Shown here: positions 53,075 through 64,000 of the stretch, one piece after another | Numbering within the stretch: position 1 is the first letter of the stretch | Layout: each line of letters begins with the position of its first letter | DNA from: Sphingomonas sp. KR3-1 | GTDB lineage: Bacteria; Pseudomonadota; Alphaproteobacteria; Sphingomonadales; Sphingomonadaceae | Assembly: GCF_040049295.1 (NCBI RefSeq) | Contig: NZ_JBDZDQ010000001.1 | Span: forward strand, 868,001 to 932,000 | Length of the DNA: 64,000 bases | Direction: 5' to 3' | Notes under the pieces: model-generated | Told to the model about the DNA's origin: nothing | The model's input: only the letters and a program-made list of their open reading frames with translations | Database searches by the model: none | Program-made: the position numbers and the translations under genes

Positions 53075-54283
53075 TCAGAGCGTCCAATCGAACTGCAGCC
53101 AGGCCTTGTCGGTGTCGGTGGCGAAGGCGTCCGCCCTGTAGTGCGCGTAGCGAGCCGAGAGCGCGTAGTGGCCGCGCTTCACCCCTGCGATCAGGTCGAG
53201 CTCGTCGCCATAATGCTGGCCGAGCCGGTCGCTGTCGAAGCGGTGCCAGGTCGCGCCCAAGTTGATCGCGTCGAGCGGGCCGATTTTCTTCCAGCTATAG
53301 CCCGCGGTGCCGTAGAGGTCGCGCAGGCCGTTCGGCGGGGTGGTGCCGAACTTGCCGGCCCAGCCGTTGAACTTGAAATAGGAGGCGAGCGGGGTCTGGA
53401 CGCTGGTCAGCGCGACGCCCTTGTCCGCGCCGAGGACCTCGTAGCCGGCGGTGAGGCTCAGCGCCTTCGCGTTGAGGCTGAGCTCGCCCAGCCAGTAATC
53501 GGCGGCGTAGCGATTGGGGTTGCGGCGATAGTCGCTCTGGCTGGCCCAGCTGGCAGCGTAGCCGAGCGTCACATCCTTCGCGAGCTGCTGCCTGCCGGCG
53601 AAGCGGACGCCATAGGTCTGGCTGGAGAGGCGATAGCCCTGCACCGCGGCTTCGTCCTGGTCGACCAGATAAGCGAAGCCGGTGAGCGTGCCGGCGCGGG
53701 TGCCGTAGCCGAGGTTGACGAAGACATTATTGCCGCCGATCGCGCGGGGCCGGGCGCCGGTGCCGTTGCGGCCGTTCACCGTGAGCACGTTCCAGCTGTA
53801 TGCGAGGTCGAAGGCCAGGCCCTGCGCCTTGCCATATTGGATGCGGAGCGCGTCATAGGTCTGGTCGCTCTGCCGCCAGGGCGCGGTGCCGACGAAGCGA
53901 TCGTCAGCGAAGTTGAGGCGCTGGCGGCCGGCGGTGAAGGACTGGCCGTCCTTGCCGGCATAGCGGATCTGGGCGCGGTTGAGCTCGACGTTCTCGGGGT
54001 CGACGACGAGCGGATAGGCGGTCTTGCCGTTGGTGCCGTCGTTGTAGAGGTCGGCGAGTGCGACCACGCCCTCGGCCTCGACCAGCGCCGACCAGCCGTT
54101 CCAGCTGGCGGTGAGGCCGGGGCGGACGCGCAGGGTGACGGCATCGGCGTCGTTGGGCAGGCCGTCCTGGTCGACATGCTCGTAGCGCAGGCGGACCTCG
54201 GCGCTGGGGGTGAGCTTGACCTGCTGGGCGTGCGCGGTGCCGGCGGCGAGCAGCGCCGTGGCGCAGAGAAGCGCGTTCCTCAT
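53075..54283 (-). CDS. Outer-membrane porin, alginate-export/OprD-like
   Basis: 402 aa from ATG 54283 with signal peptide MRNALLCATALLAAGTAHAQ. Beta-barrel character throughout: VRLRYEHVDQDGL, AVTLRVRPGLTASW, FTAGRQRLNFADDRFVGTAPWRQSDQTYDALRIQYG and a terminal WLQFDWTL with the C-terminal aromatic/Leu signal. The group is annotated as alginate export family proteins; the specific solute is not known. It lies downstream of the CPA2 antiporter on the same strand. Confidence 0.88.
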   Translation of the reverse strand: MRNALLCATALLAAGTAHAQQVKLTPSAEVRLRYEHVDQDGLPNDADAVTLRVRPGLTASWNGWSALVEAEGVVALADLYNDGTNGKTAYPLVVDPENVELNRAQIRYAGKDGQSFTAGRQRLNFADDRFVGTAPWRQSDQTYDALRIQYGKAQGLAFDLAYSWNVLTVNGRNGTGARPRAIGGNNVFVNLGYGTRAGTLTGFAYLVDQDEAAVQGYRLSSQTYGVRFAGRQQLAKDVTLGYAASWASQSDYRRNPNRYAADYWLGELSLNAKALSLTAGYEVLGADKGVALTSVQTPLASYFKFNGWAGKFGTTPPNGLRDLYGTAGYSWKKIGPLDAINLGATWHRFDSDRLGQHYGDELDLIAGVKRGHYALSARYAHYRADAFATDTDKAWLQFDWTL

Positions 54284-54302
54284 GTTGTTGCTCCGGAAAA
54301 TT

Positions 54303-54330
54303 CCCCGTCCCGCGGATGCGCGGGACGGGG
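54303..54330. terminator. Hairpin between antiporter and porin
   Basis: CCCCGTCCCGCG-GATG-CGCGGGACGGGG, a 12-bp perfect stem in the 58-nt gap. On the minus strand it is followed by AATTTTCC, so it may attenuate transcription into the porin gene. Confidence 0.7.
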
Positions 54331-54341
54331 GGAGGAGGACC

Positions 54342-55709
54342 TCAGGCGACGGCAGCGAGCTTCGGCTCGAGCGTTTCCAGCTCGCCGCTTGCGCGTGCCT
54401 TGCGGCCATAGACCGCTTCGAACAGGGGGGTGGCCATCACGGTGGTGACGATCGCCATCAGCACCAGCATCGAGAACAAGGTCGGGCCGATGATGCCCTT
54501 TTGCAGGCCGATGTTGATGATGATCAGCTCCATCAGCCCGCGCGAGTTCATCAGCGCGCCGATGCCGAGTGCGGTGCGGTTGTCCTCGCCGGCGACGCGG
54601 GCGGCGGCATAGCAGGCGCCGAACTTGGCGAGCACCGACACCGCGAGCACGCCTGCCGCGATCAGCAGCAGCTCGACCGAATTGACCATGTCCATCCGGG
54701 TGTTGAGGCCCGAATAGGTGAAGAACATCGGCAGGAGCAGGACGACCGCGATCGGCTCGACCTTCTTCTTGAGCTCCTCGACGAACAGGCCGCGCGGCAT
54801 GCAGACGCCCATCAGGAAGCCGCCGAAGATCGCGTGGATGCCGATCGCGTCCATGATGAAGGCCGAGGTGCAGAACAGCATCATCGTGACCGCGAGCATG
54901 CCCGTGGTCATTTCGCCCTTCTCCTCGACGATGCGGCCGAGCGGGGCGAGCAGCTTGCGGCCCCAGAGAAGCATGAAGCCGGTGTAGATCACCGCGCCGC
55001 CGATCGCGAGCACGGCGACGCCGGCACCCGCGCCGAAGGTGGCGAGCACGATCGCCAGCACGCACCACGACGCGGCGTCATCGAACGCGCCGGCGGTCAG
55101 CGACAGCGTGCCAAGCGCCGAATTGGCGAGGCCGCGCTCGTTGATGATGCGGGCGAGCATCGGGAAGGCGGTGAGCGCGATGCAGGCGCCCATGAACAAG
55201 GTGGCGTTGGCCTGGCTGATGCCGGGGGTGAACAGGCCGGGCACGGTCAGCAGGAACGGCGTGATCAGCGCGGCAAGCAGGAACGGCGCGACGATGCCGG
55301 CCGCCGAGACGCCCGCGGCGCTCTTCGCCTTGGACTGGAAATGATCGAGCCGCAGCGTGAGGCCGACCATGAACATGTAGAGCCCGACGCCGAGCTGCGC
55401 GCCGGTGTAGAGCACGTTGCGCGCCTCCTTGGGGAAGATTGCGAGCTGAAGATCGGGGAAGAACAGCCCGAGCAGCGACGGCCCGAGCACCACGCCCGCG
55501 ATCATCTCGCCGACGACCTGGGGCTGCTTGAGGAACTTCTGGCCGAGCCAGCCGACCACGCGGCAGGCGAGGATGATGATCGCCAGCTGGAGGAAGAAAT
55601 GGATGCTGAAATCACCCGGCGCATAGCTCTTCGCGGCGTTCACCGCGGGGCCGTGCGGGCTGAGCACATCGGTCAATGCGTGCCAGGCACCGTTCAACAA
55701 ATCGAGCAT
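54342..55709 (-). CDS. Cation:proton antiporter, CPA2 (KefB/GerN-like) family
   Basis: 455 aa from ATG 55709 with GGAGG upstream. About 12 TM helices. Signature features: VVGEMIAGVVLGPSLLGLFFP, LGVGLYMFMVGLTLRLDHF, ALTAFPMLARIINERG and GALMNSRGLMELIIINIGL. Lacks a C-terminal RCK/TrkA-N domain, so it is a simple Na+ or K+/H+ exchanger. The frame upstream of 55709 overlaps intergenic DNA and was rejected. Followed by the porin gene on the same strand. Confidence 0.93.
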   Translation of the reverse strand: MLDLLNGAWHALTDVLSPHGPAVNAAKSYAPGDFSIHFFLQLAIIILACRVVGWLGQKFLKQPQVVGEMIAGVVLGPSLLGLFFPDLQLAIFPKEARNVLYTGAQLGVGLYMFMVGLTLRLDHFQSKAKSAAGVSAAGIVAPFLLAALITPFLLTVPGLFTPGISQANATLFMGACIALTAFPMLARIINERGLANSALGTLSLTAGAFDDAASWCVLAIVLATFGAGAGVAVLAIGGAVIYTGFMLLWGRKLLAPLGRIVEEKGEMTTGMLAVTMMLFCTSAFIMDAIGIHAIFGGFLMGVCMPRGLFVEELKKKVEPIAVVLLLPMFFTYSGLNTRMDMVNSVELLLIAAGVLAVSVLAKFGACYAAARVAGEDNRTALGIGALMNSRGLMELIIINIGLQKGIIGPTLFSMLVLMAIVTTVMATPLFEAVYGRKARASGELETLEPKLAAVA

Positions 55710-55868
55710 AAAACCTCCCCCGAAATCCTCTCTGCGCGGCGCCATTTGCGCCTTTCGCAGGACTGAGGGAGCCCACGCCAAGGGCGCTGCGCAACCGTAA
55801 ATTGTCTGCGCACATGCATTTTCCGGGGTGCCGGGAGGTTTCTGTTGCATGTCGCCCACACAGTAGTA

Positions 55869-55905
55869 ACGTACCTACATGACAACGCGGACAATCTAGG
55901 TACGT
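55869..55905. promoter_or_regulatory. Operator-like inverted repeat of the toxin-antitoxin operon
   Basis: ACGTACCTA (55869-55877) and TAGGTACGT (55897-55905) are perfectly complementary, 19 nt apart, ending nine nt before the antitoxin ATG. Antitoxins of the Phd type autoregulate from such sites. Confidence 0.7.
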
Positions 55906-55914
55906 AGGCACGAA

Positions 55915-56139
55915 ATGAAGGTCGTCACCAGCCGCGAATTCAACCAGGACGTCAGCGCCGCCAAGCGAGTCGCGCGCGGCGAACCGGTGTTCGTCACCGA
56001 TCGCGGACGCCCGACGCACGTGCTGATGAGCATCGACCAGTTCCGCCGCCTGACCGGCGAGCGCGAGAGTATCATCGACCTGCTCGCCCTGCCGCCGGGC
56101 GCGCCCGACGCAGCCTTGAGCCCGCCGGAGCGCTGGTAG
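55915..56139 (+). CDS. Phd/YefM-family antitoxin
   Basis: 74 aa. MKVVTSREFNQDVSAAKRVARGEPVFVTDRGRPTHVLMS is a typical Phd/YefM DNA-binding and dimerisation head; the tail (DQFRRLTGERESIIDLLALP, then PPERW) wraps the toxin. Followed directly by the toxin (TAG then ATG). An inverted repeat upstream is the likely autoregulatory site. Confidence 0.92.
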   Translation: MKVVTSREFNQDVSAAKRVARGEPVFVTDRGRPTHVLMSIDQFRRLTGERESIIDLLALPPGAPDAALSPPERW

Positions 56140-56637
56140 ATGTTCCTGCTCGACACCCCGATCGTCTTCGAACTGCGCCACGCGCGCAGCGGCGGCGCCG
56201 AGGCGGGGCTGACCGCCTGGGCATCGAGCGTGGCGCGCGAGCGGCTGTTCCTCTCGGCGATCAGCCTGGTCGAGCTCGAGACGAGCGCCGCCGACGCCGC
56301 GCGGCGCGACAAGGCGGCGGGCGCGGCGATCCGGGGCTGGATCGACGAGCGGCTGGTGCCGGCATTCGAAGGACATATCCTGCCGCTCGACGCAGCGGTG
56401 GCACGCCGGCGCGGCCAGCTGGCGATTGCCGAGACGCGCGACGCGCTGTTTGCCGCGACCGCGCTCGAGCATGGCCTGACGCTGGTGACGCGCAACTCCG
56501 CCGCGTTCAAGGGCGCGCGGGTGAAGCTGTTCGACCCCCGGGGCTACACCGCCGATGCGGCCGACGACGAAGGCGATTGGCGCGAGGCCGGGCGCGCCGG
56601 ACCGTTGTGGCTCAAAAATCTGTTCGTGCGCGGCTGA
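56140..56637 (+). CDS. PIN-domain toxin (VapC/FitB-like RNase)
   Basis: 165 aa. Catalytic acids: D5 in FLLDTPIVFEL, E in ISLVELETSA, and D in AETRDALFAATALEHGLTLVTRN. VapC toxins cut tRNA or rRNA. Its ~30-residue C-terminal extension (GDWREAGRAGPLWLKNLF) is longer than in most VapC proteins. Translated from the ATG next to the antitoxin stop. Confidence 0.9.
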   Translation: MFLLDTPIVFELRHARSGGAEAGLTAWASSVARERLFLSAISLVELETSAADAARRDKAAGAAIRGWIDERLVPAFEGHILPLDAAVARRRGQLAIAETRDALFAATALEHGLTLVTRNSAAFKGARVKLFDPRGYTADAADDEGDWREAGRAGPLWLKNLFVRG

Positions 56638-56706
56638 ACCCGGATACGCGGATACGCGTATTCTCCCTTCACCAAGTGGTTAGACAATCTGTGGCAAGGA
56701 GCTGCC

Positions 56707-57228
56707 ATGGTGCCCAAGTTGAAACCGATCTTCCACGCGCTCGCGCCCTTGCTGCGCAACGAGAAGCAACGCCAGGCCGCGGTCGACAAATATGGCAACA
56801 CCGCGAAGGAGCCGTCGCCCGAGCTGCGTGCGATCGTCGAGGAAGTGGCGGAGCTGTTCGGCAGCGAGATCGGCGTCGCCACGGTGATCGACCGCCAGCA
56901 GCAGCACATCCTCGCCTGCCACGGCGCGCAACTGGGCTCGACCGATCGTGACATCTCGTTCTGCGGGCACACGATCGCGCGGCCCAACGAAGTGATGTGC
57001 GTATTCGATGCGGCGAACGACCCGCGCTTCGCCGGCAACCCGCTGGTGCTCGGCACGCCGCATATCCGCTTCTATATCGGCGCGGCGCTGATCTCGCCCG
57101 AGGGCGAGGCGCTCGGCGCGCTGTGCGCGATCGACAAGAGCCCGCGGATGAAGCTGCTGCCCGAGCAGAGCAAGCGGCTGCGCGAGCTGGCCGACCGGGC
57201 CGCCGCGCTGCTCGCCGCGGAAGTCTAG
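56707..57228 (+). CDS. GAF-domain protein
   Basis: 173 aa, one GAF domain: VEEVAELFGSEIGVATVIDRQQQHILA, DISFCGHTIARPNEVMCVFDAANDPRF and GAALISPEGEALGALCAIDKSPR. FCG..I is the pattern seen in free-methionine-sulfoxide-reductase-like and phytochrome-type GAFs; ligand unknown. It is not fused to an output domain. It is adjacent to two response regulators and a hybrid kinase, and shares an exact 12-mer in its upstream region with their promoter. Confidence 0.9.
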   Translation: MVPKLKPIFHALAPLLRNEKQRQAAVDKYGNTAKEPSPELRAIVEEVAELFGSEIGVATVIDRQQQHILACHGAQLGSTDRDISFCGHTIARPNEVMCVFDAANDPRFAGNPLVLGTPHIRFYIGAALISPEGEALGALCAIDKSPRMKLLPEQSKRLRELADRAAALLAAEV

Positions 57229-57280
57229 GATCGCCCTATCCCCTCCCTGCAAGGGAGAGGGAATTCAGGGAGGGAATGCG

Positions 57281-57673
57281 TCAGGCGCTGGCTTCGCGGC
57301 GGAAGCTGTTGTTGCGCAGCACGTCGGTCACCCGCTCGACCAGCTGATCGGGCTCGAACGGCTTGACCAGATAGTCATTGGCGCCCGCGCCCATCGCCTC
57401 GTCCACCGCGGCTTCGCTGCCCTTGGCCGAGAGCATCAGGATCGGGGTGAGGTAGAGTGCCGGCAGCCGGCGCAGCGCGCGCAGGATGTCGAGCCCCTGC
57501 ATGCCGGGCAGCGACTGATCGAGGATCACCAGATCGGGCTTCTTGAACGCGATGGTATCGAAGGCGAGCGTGCCGTGGTGGATGACGCCGACGATATGCC
57601 CGGCCTTGCTGAGGATCTGCTGCACCACCGCGCCGACCAGCTCGTCATCCTCGACATAGATGATCCGCGCCAT
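57281..57673 (-). CDS. Single-domain response regulator (CheY-like)
   Basis: 130 aa, receiver only. DDE acidic triad at MARIIYVEDDELVG, phospho-acceptor in DLVILDQSLPGMQGLD, Ser in LMLSAKGS and Lys in YLVKPFEPDQLVERV. No output domain, so it likely acts by protein contact. It follows the second receiver gene after 3 nt. Confidence 0.94.
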   Translation of the reverse strand: MARIIYVEDDELVGAVVQQILSKAGHIVGVIHHGTLAFDTIAFKKPDLVILDQSLPGMQGLDILRALRRLPALYLTPILMLSAKGSEAAVDEAMGAGANDYLVKPFEPDQLVERVTDVLRNNSFRREASA

Positions 57674-57676
57674 GAT

Positions 57677-58045
57677 TCAGGCCTTTCCCAGCATTTCCTC
57701 GACGCGGAAGACGAGCTCGTCCGGATCGAAGGGCTTTTTGAGATAGTCGTTGGCGCCGGCGAACCGCGCCAGTTCCTCGTCGCGCTCGCTACGGCGGCCG
57801 GTGAGCATCATCACGGGGAGATCGGCGAAGTCCGGCATCTTGCGCAGCTCCTGAACCAGGAGAACGCCCGAAAGCTCCGGCATGTTGCAATCGAGTATGA
57901 CGAGGTCCGGACGACGCGCCTTGATCACGCGCAGCGCCTCTGCACCGTCCTTGACCAGCCCCGCGCCATGCCCCGCGGCGATCAGCGCATCGCGGGCGAT
58001 CTCGCCCACGATCTCGTCATCGTCCGCAATGATGATCCGCGCCAT
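57677..58045 (-). CDS. Single-domain response regulator (CheY-like)
   Basis: 122 aa, receiver only, a paralogue of the next gene. MARIIIADDDEIVGEIARDAL, DLVILDCNMPELSGV with the phospho-acceptor, Thr in MLTGRRSERDEE, and Lys in YLKKPFDPDELVFRV. Starts 187 nt from the divergent hybrid kinase gene. Confidence 0.94.
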   Translation of the reverse strand: MARIIIADDDEIVGEIARDALIAAGHGAGLVKDGAEALRVIKARRPDLVILDCNMPELSGVLLVQELRKMPDFADLPVMMLTGRRSERDEELARFAGANDYLKKPFDPDELVFRVEEMLGKA

Positions 58046-58232
58046 TGTTCCTCACATCCACCGGCCGGCAAAAAGGCCGCTATAACCTAGTTTATAACGC
58101 GTATCCGGGAATTGGTTGCTGCCCCGTGCCCAAATTTGTCGCTTTCCAATGTTTCCAACGTTGTGCCGGATCCCCGGGAAAGAGCGTTAATGCTTTTCGC
58201 CTAGGGGAAGCAGCGATGCAGGAGGTCCGCCG

Positions 58233-60779
<2,547 letters not shown>

Positions 60780-61037
60780 AACCCGCCAAAAACGGCACGG
60801 CGCACCGAAACGGGGCAAAAAATCGAGCGATCCAGCGGGGTTGGAAGCGCATCCAGCGCACTACCCTGTCGCAGTGATGCAACAGTTTGCATCATTCTGT
60901 AACTGTAAACGGTTCCAGTCGAGTTGGCCGTGTTGACACTCGTTTCGATGATGATAGCGATAACATCGGGAGGGCACCCGGCCCGCCCTAAATAAATACA
61001 AAGTCGCGTCCAGTAAGGGCGCGCTGGAGGAGGGGTT
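60780..61037 (+). promoter_or_regulatory. Promoter region of the partial TonB receptor
   Basis: 258 nt. Contains a perfect inverted repeat TGATGCAA-CAGT-TTGCATCA (60875-60894) and a LacI-operator-like TGATAGCGATAACA (60952-60965), similar in layout to TGACACCGTTGCCA upstream of the other TBDR. GGAGGAGGGG at 61027-61036 is the ribosome binding site. Confidence 0.6.
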
Positions 61038-64000
61038 ATGAAAAGCTTGAGGCGCTCGCCTGTACTTGCGCGTTCCGCATCCGTCTTCGCCGTTGCCGTA
61101 GGTCTTGCCACTCCCAGCCTCGCCTGGGCGCAAGCCGACAACGCTGTCACAACCCAGTCAGCCGATAGCGGCGGCCAGGAAGCCCAGGACGACAACTCGA
61201 TCGTCGTCACCGGCATCCGCGCCAGCCTTGAGCGCTCGATCCAGATCAAGCGCGAGGCCCCGGGCATCGTCGACGCGATCTCGGCGGAGGACATCGGCAA
61301 GTTCCCCGACACCAACTTGGCGGAATCGCTGCAGCGCATCCCGGGCGTGTCGATCAACCGCACCAACGGCGAAGGCTCGCAGGTCACCGTCCGCGGCTTC
61401 GGCCCAACCTACAACATGGTGACGCTCAACGGCCGCCAGCTCGCCACCTCGAGCGTGGCGGTGGTCGGCGGCGACGAGAATGCCGACGGCGCGCAGGGCA
61501 CCAGCCGTTCGTTCGACTTCTCCAACCTCGCGACCGAAGGCGTGCGCACGCTCGAAGTCTACAAGACCGGCCGCGCGGCCGTCCCCTCGGGCGGCATCGG
61601 CGCGACGATCAACGTCGTCTCGCGCAGGCCGCTCGACGACGGCAAGACCGGCTTCAACGGCAGCATCGGCGCCAAGGCGGTCTATGACACCAGCGTCAAC
61701 AACTGCCTCGACTGCGGCTCGAAGGTCACGCCCGAAGTCTCGGGCGTGCTGAGCTGGGCCGATCCGGACAAGCGCTTCGGCGCGATGATCTTCGGCAGCT
61801 ACCAGAAGCGCAACTTCACGTCGATCAGCGCCACGTCGAACGACTGGAACATCATCCCCTACAGCACCTTCCTGACCGGCGGGTTCGTGCGCAACACCCC
61901 CGCGGTGATCGTGGGCAATCCGCCGACGCCGCAGATCTGCGCCGGCACCACGCCGTCGCCGACCTGCACCGTGGTCAACAATGCGCCGAGCAACCCGAAC
62001 CAGCTCGTCGCGATCCCGAACGACAGCCGCTATCACTATGCCGAGGGCACGCGCGAGCGCATCAACGGCCAGGCAGTGGTGCAATTCCGCCCCACCGACG
62101 CGCTGACGATCACCGCCGACGCGCTCTATGCGCAGAACAAGCAGAGCGAGACGCGTTCGGATCTCTCCAACTGGTTCAGCCGCCCGTTCGACGTGGTGAC
62201 CTTCGACGGCAACCCGACCGTCGCCACCGCGACCTATCTGCACGAGACGATCAACGGCCAGAAGGACGAAGGCTTCGAAGCCCAGTCGCGCGCGCAGAAG
62301 GGCAAGCTCGAGGATTACGGCCTCAACCTCGAATGGGAGATGGCGAGCAACTTCTCGCTGAAGCTCGACGGCCACATCTCGACCTCGTCGAGCACGCCGG
62401 ACAACGCCAATGGCTACTCGTCGACGCTGGTCGGCATGGGCGCCAATGTCGTCGCGGCCCACTCGGTGAGCTATGCCAACGGCATCCCGCAGCAGGACAT
62501 CACCCTGGGCGCGAGCGGCCCGCTCGACGTCAACGATGTCGGCTCGCAGGTCGGCCGCACCGATACCTCGTCGCAGCGCCAGAAGGTCAAGGAACTGCGC
62601 GCCGACTTCGGCTGGGATTTCGGTGAAGGCAGCCGCTTCGAGTTCGGCGGCAACTATCGCAACACCGACATGCACCAGACCTTCGTCGCCACGCAGCAGA
62701 CGCTGGGCGACTGGGGCATCACCGCGCCGGGCGACGTGAATGCGCGAGCGCCGGGGGCGCTCACCGCCTTCTGCCTCGAGTGCAAGTTCGACAAGTTCAA
62801 TCCGGGCGGCGATCCGGAATCGCAGCTTGCCTTCCGCGGCGTCGCCTCGGATCTCTATTCGATCCTGTCGCCCTATTATGCCGCCCAGGGCAAGGCCGTC
62901 GGCGTCACGTCCAGCCAGGACAACCGGGTCAAGGAAGAGATCTGGGCTGCCTATGGCCAGCTGACCTGGAAGGGTGAACTGGGCGGCGCGCCGGCACGCC
63001 TCGTCGCGGGCATCCGCTACGAGCACACCAAGTCGTCGACCAGCTCGCTCGAAGCGATCCCGGCCGGCATCGCCTGGGTGTCGGACAACGACTTCACCGT
63101 CTCGATCTCGAACCAGACGCAGTTCGTCAACGACGGCACCAGCTACAGCAACCTGCTGCCGCAGATCGACTTCCAAGTGGAGTTCGCCAAGAACCTGATC
63201 GGTCGCCTATCGTACAGCAAGACGATCGCACGCGCGAACTACGGCAACCTGTTCACCGCGACCACGGTGGGCGGACCGCCGCGCCCGACCAACAATGGCG
63301 GCATCGCCAGCGCGTCGGTCGGCAACGCACGGCTGAAGCCGCTCGAATCGGACAATTTCGACGCGTCGCTCGAATGGTATTTCAAGCCGGACAGCTATGT
63401 GTCGGTCGCGTTCTTCGACAAGCGGGTGCATAATTTCATCGGCACCGGCCAGACCACCTCGTCGCTGTTCGGATTGCGCGATCCGAGCTCGGGCGCGGCG
63501 GGCAGCCGTTCCGGCAATGCCAAGGCCGCCCTGGCGGGCCTCGGCGCCGACAGCAGCGACGTGAACCTGTTCGTCATGTCGGCACTGATCCAGGCGACCG
63601 GATCGGTGGCGGCGGCGACGGCGCAGTTTGCCGCCAACTACAATCCGGCAACGCACTCGCTCAGCGACGCCTATGTCCAGACGATCAACAACACCTATGA
63701 TCTGCAGGGCATCGCCAGCGATCCGCTCTACCAGTTCCAGGTCTCGCAGCCGATCAACAACAAGGATGCCGAGATCTATGGCGTCGAGCTGGCCGGCCAG
63801 TATTTCCTCGGGAATACCGGCCTGGGCATCGCGGCGGCCTATACGCTGGTGCGCGGCGACGTCGGCTTCAACATCGGCGCCGATCCGTCGCAGGACCAGT
63901 TCGCGCTGCTCGGCCTCTCGGACACGTTCAGCGGCACGCTGATCTACGAGAAGCACGGCATCTCGGCGCGCGTGGCCTATAACTGGCGCGACAAGTTCCT
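61038..64000 (+). CDS. TonB-dependent receptor (TIGR01782-type), 3' partial
   Basis: Begins at ATG 61038 after GGAGGAGGGG and runs off the window after ~987 residues. Signal peptide (RSASVFAVAVGLATPSLAWAQ), box SIVVTGIRASLERSIQIKREA, plug motifs IGKFPDTNLAESLQRIPGVSI, VTVRGFGPTYNMVTLNGRQL and VYKTGRAAVPSGGIGATINVVSRRPL, then barrel strands with many FRPTDALTITADALYAQ-type segments. Sibling of the receptor at 32885-36031 and likely glycan-related. It is preceded by two operator-like palindromes. Confidence 0.95.
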   Translation, partial: MKSLRRSPVLARSASVFAVAVGLATPSLAWAQADNAVTTQSADSGGQEAQDDNSIVVTGIRASLERSIQIKREAPGIVDAISAEDIGKFPDTNLAESLQRIPGVSINRTNGEGSQVTVRGFGPTYNMVTLNGRQLATSSVAVVGGDENADGAQGTSRSFDFSNLATEGVRTLEVYKTGRAAVPSGGIGATINVVSRRPLDDGKTGFNGSIGAKAVYDTSVNNCLDCGSKVTPEVSGVLSWADPDKRFGAMIFGSYQKRNFTSISATSNDWNIIPYSTFLTGGFVRNTPAVIVGNPPTPQICAGTTPSPTCTVVNNAPSNPNQLVAIPNDSRYHYAEGTRERINGQAVVQFRPTDALTITADALYAQNKQSETRSDLSNWFSRPFDVVTFDGNPTVATATYLHETINGQKDEGFEAQSRAQKGKLEDYGLNLEWEMASNFSLKLDGHISTSSSTPDNANGYSSTLVGMGANVVAAHSVSYANGIPQQDITLGASGPLDVNDVGSQVGRTDTSSQRQKVKELRADFGWDFGEGSRFEFGGNYRNTDMHQTFVATQQTLGDWGITAPGDVNARAPGALTAFCLECKFDKFNPGGDPESQLAFRGVASDLYSILSPYYAAQGKAVGVTSSQDNRVKEEIWAAYGQLTWKGELGGAPARLVAGIRYEHTKSSTSSLEAIPAGIAWVSDNDFTVSISNQTQFVNDGTSYSNLLPQIDFQVEFAKNLIGRLSYSKTIARANYGNLFTATTVGGPPRPTNNGGIASASVGNARLKPLESDNFDASLEWYFKPDSYVSVAFFDKRVHNFIGTGQTTSSLFGLRDPSSGAAGSRSGNAKAALAGLGADSSDVNLFVMSALIQATGSVAAATAQFAANYNPATHSLSDAYVQTINNTYDLQGIASDPLYQFQVSQPINNKDAEIYGVELAGQYFLGNTGLGIAAAYTLVRGDVGFNIGADPSQDQFALLGLSDTFSGTLIYEKHGISARVAYNWRDKF

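Noticed and set aside
61158..63176. Minus-strand ORF of 672 aa
   Set aside because: Antisense to the partial TonB receptor.

Overview
High-GC, gene-dense chromosomal DNA that fits a Sphingomonas-type alphaproteobacterium (Sphingomonadaceae). The reasons are the hrcA-grpE block next to divergent rph-rdgB, thrS followed by infC, several very large TonB-dependent receptors (TBDRs), an orphan flavin-dependent halogenase and many secreted glycan-active enzymes. The genus is an inference from gene content and protein style; no rRNA is present. There is one tRNA (Tyr) and no CRISPR array or insertion sequence that I can see. High GC makes long antisense ORFs common, and these were left out.

Layout. 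0-8 kb: a partial Gly/Tyr-rich DUF2171 protein, a small membrane-protein/XRE-regulator/hydrolase operon with its own palindromic operator, a divergent Mur ligase and LD-carboxypeptidase pair (probable murein recycling), an aldo/keto reductase, and a VOC protein with a TPR-methyltransferase. 8-22 kb: housekeeping core (thrS, infC with a probable ATA start, GH16, glnD with two small oxygenase/VOC genes, fpr, DUF1003, grpE-hrcA, rph-rdgB). 22-31 kb: TBDR, two-component system, tRNA-Tyr, M28 peptidase, rlmB, lipoprotein, ferredoxin, AlkA. 31-44 kb: ROK sugar kinase and carbohydrate-type TBDR, aldo/keto reductase, then a translationally coupled three-gene oxidative operon (four-TM protein, DyP-type peroxidase, atypical P450) divergent from a GH43 enzyme. 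44.5-50.3 kb: an accessory block of two divergent large nuclease-like proteins. 50-64 kb: TRIC channel, halogenase, porin, CPA2 antiporter, Phd/PIN toxin-antitoxin, a signalling cluster (GAF, two single-domain response regulators, a CHASE3 hybrid kinase) and a third TBDR running off the end.

The strongest candidates for an undescribed system are (i) the divergent nuclease pair at 44.5-50.3 kb: a 1312-aa protein with a PD-(D/E)XK-like N-terminus, a long TPR array, a GreA/B-like segment and a C-terminal PIN-like domain, facing a 548-aa protein with an intact PD...ExK motif; it looks like an anti-phage or nucleic-acid defence module; and (ii) the coupled membrane-protein/DyP/P450 operon at 38.1-42.5 kb, whose P450 lacks the usual I-helix acid-alcohol pair and so may use peroxides instead of O2.

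Small-scale signals include a two-copy element (13-mer, 78-79 nt spacer, 35-mer) upstream of both thrS and glnD, a hairpin that buries the ribosome binding site of a 60-aa gene, perfect operator-like palindromes before TBDR genes, and a family of palindromic repeats, one of which sits inside a methyltransferase coding region.
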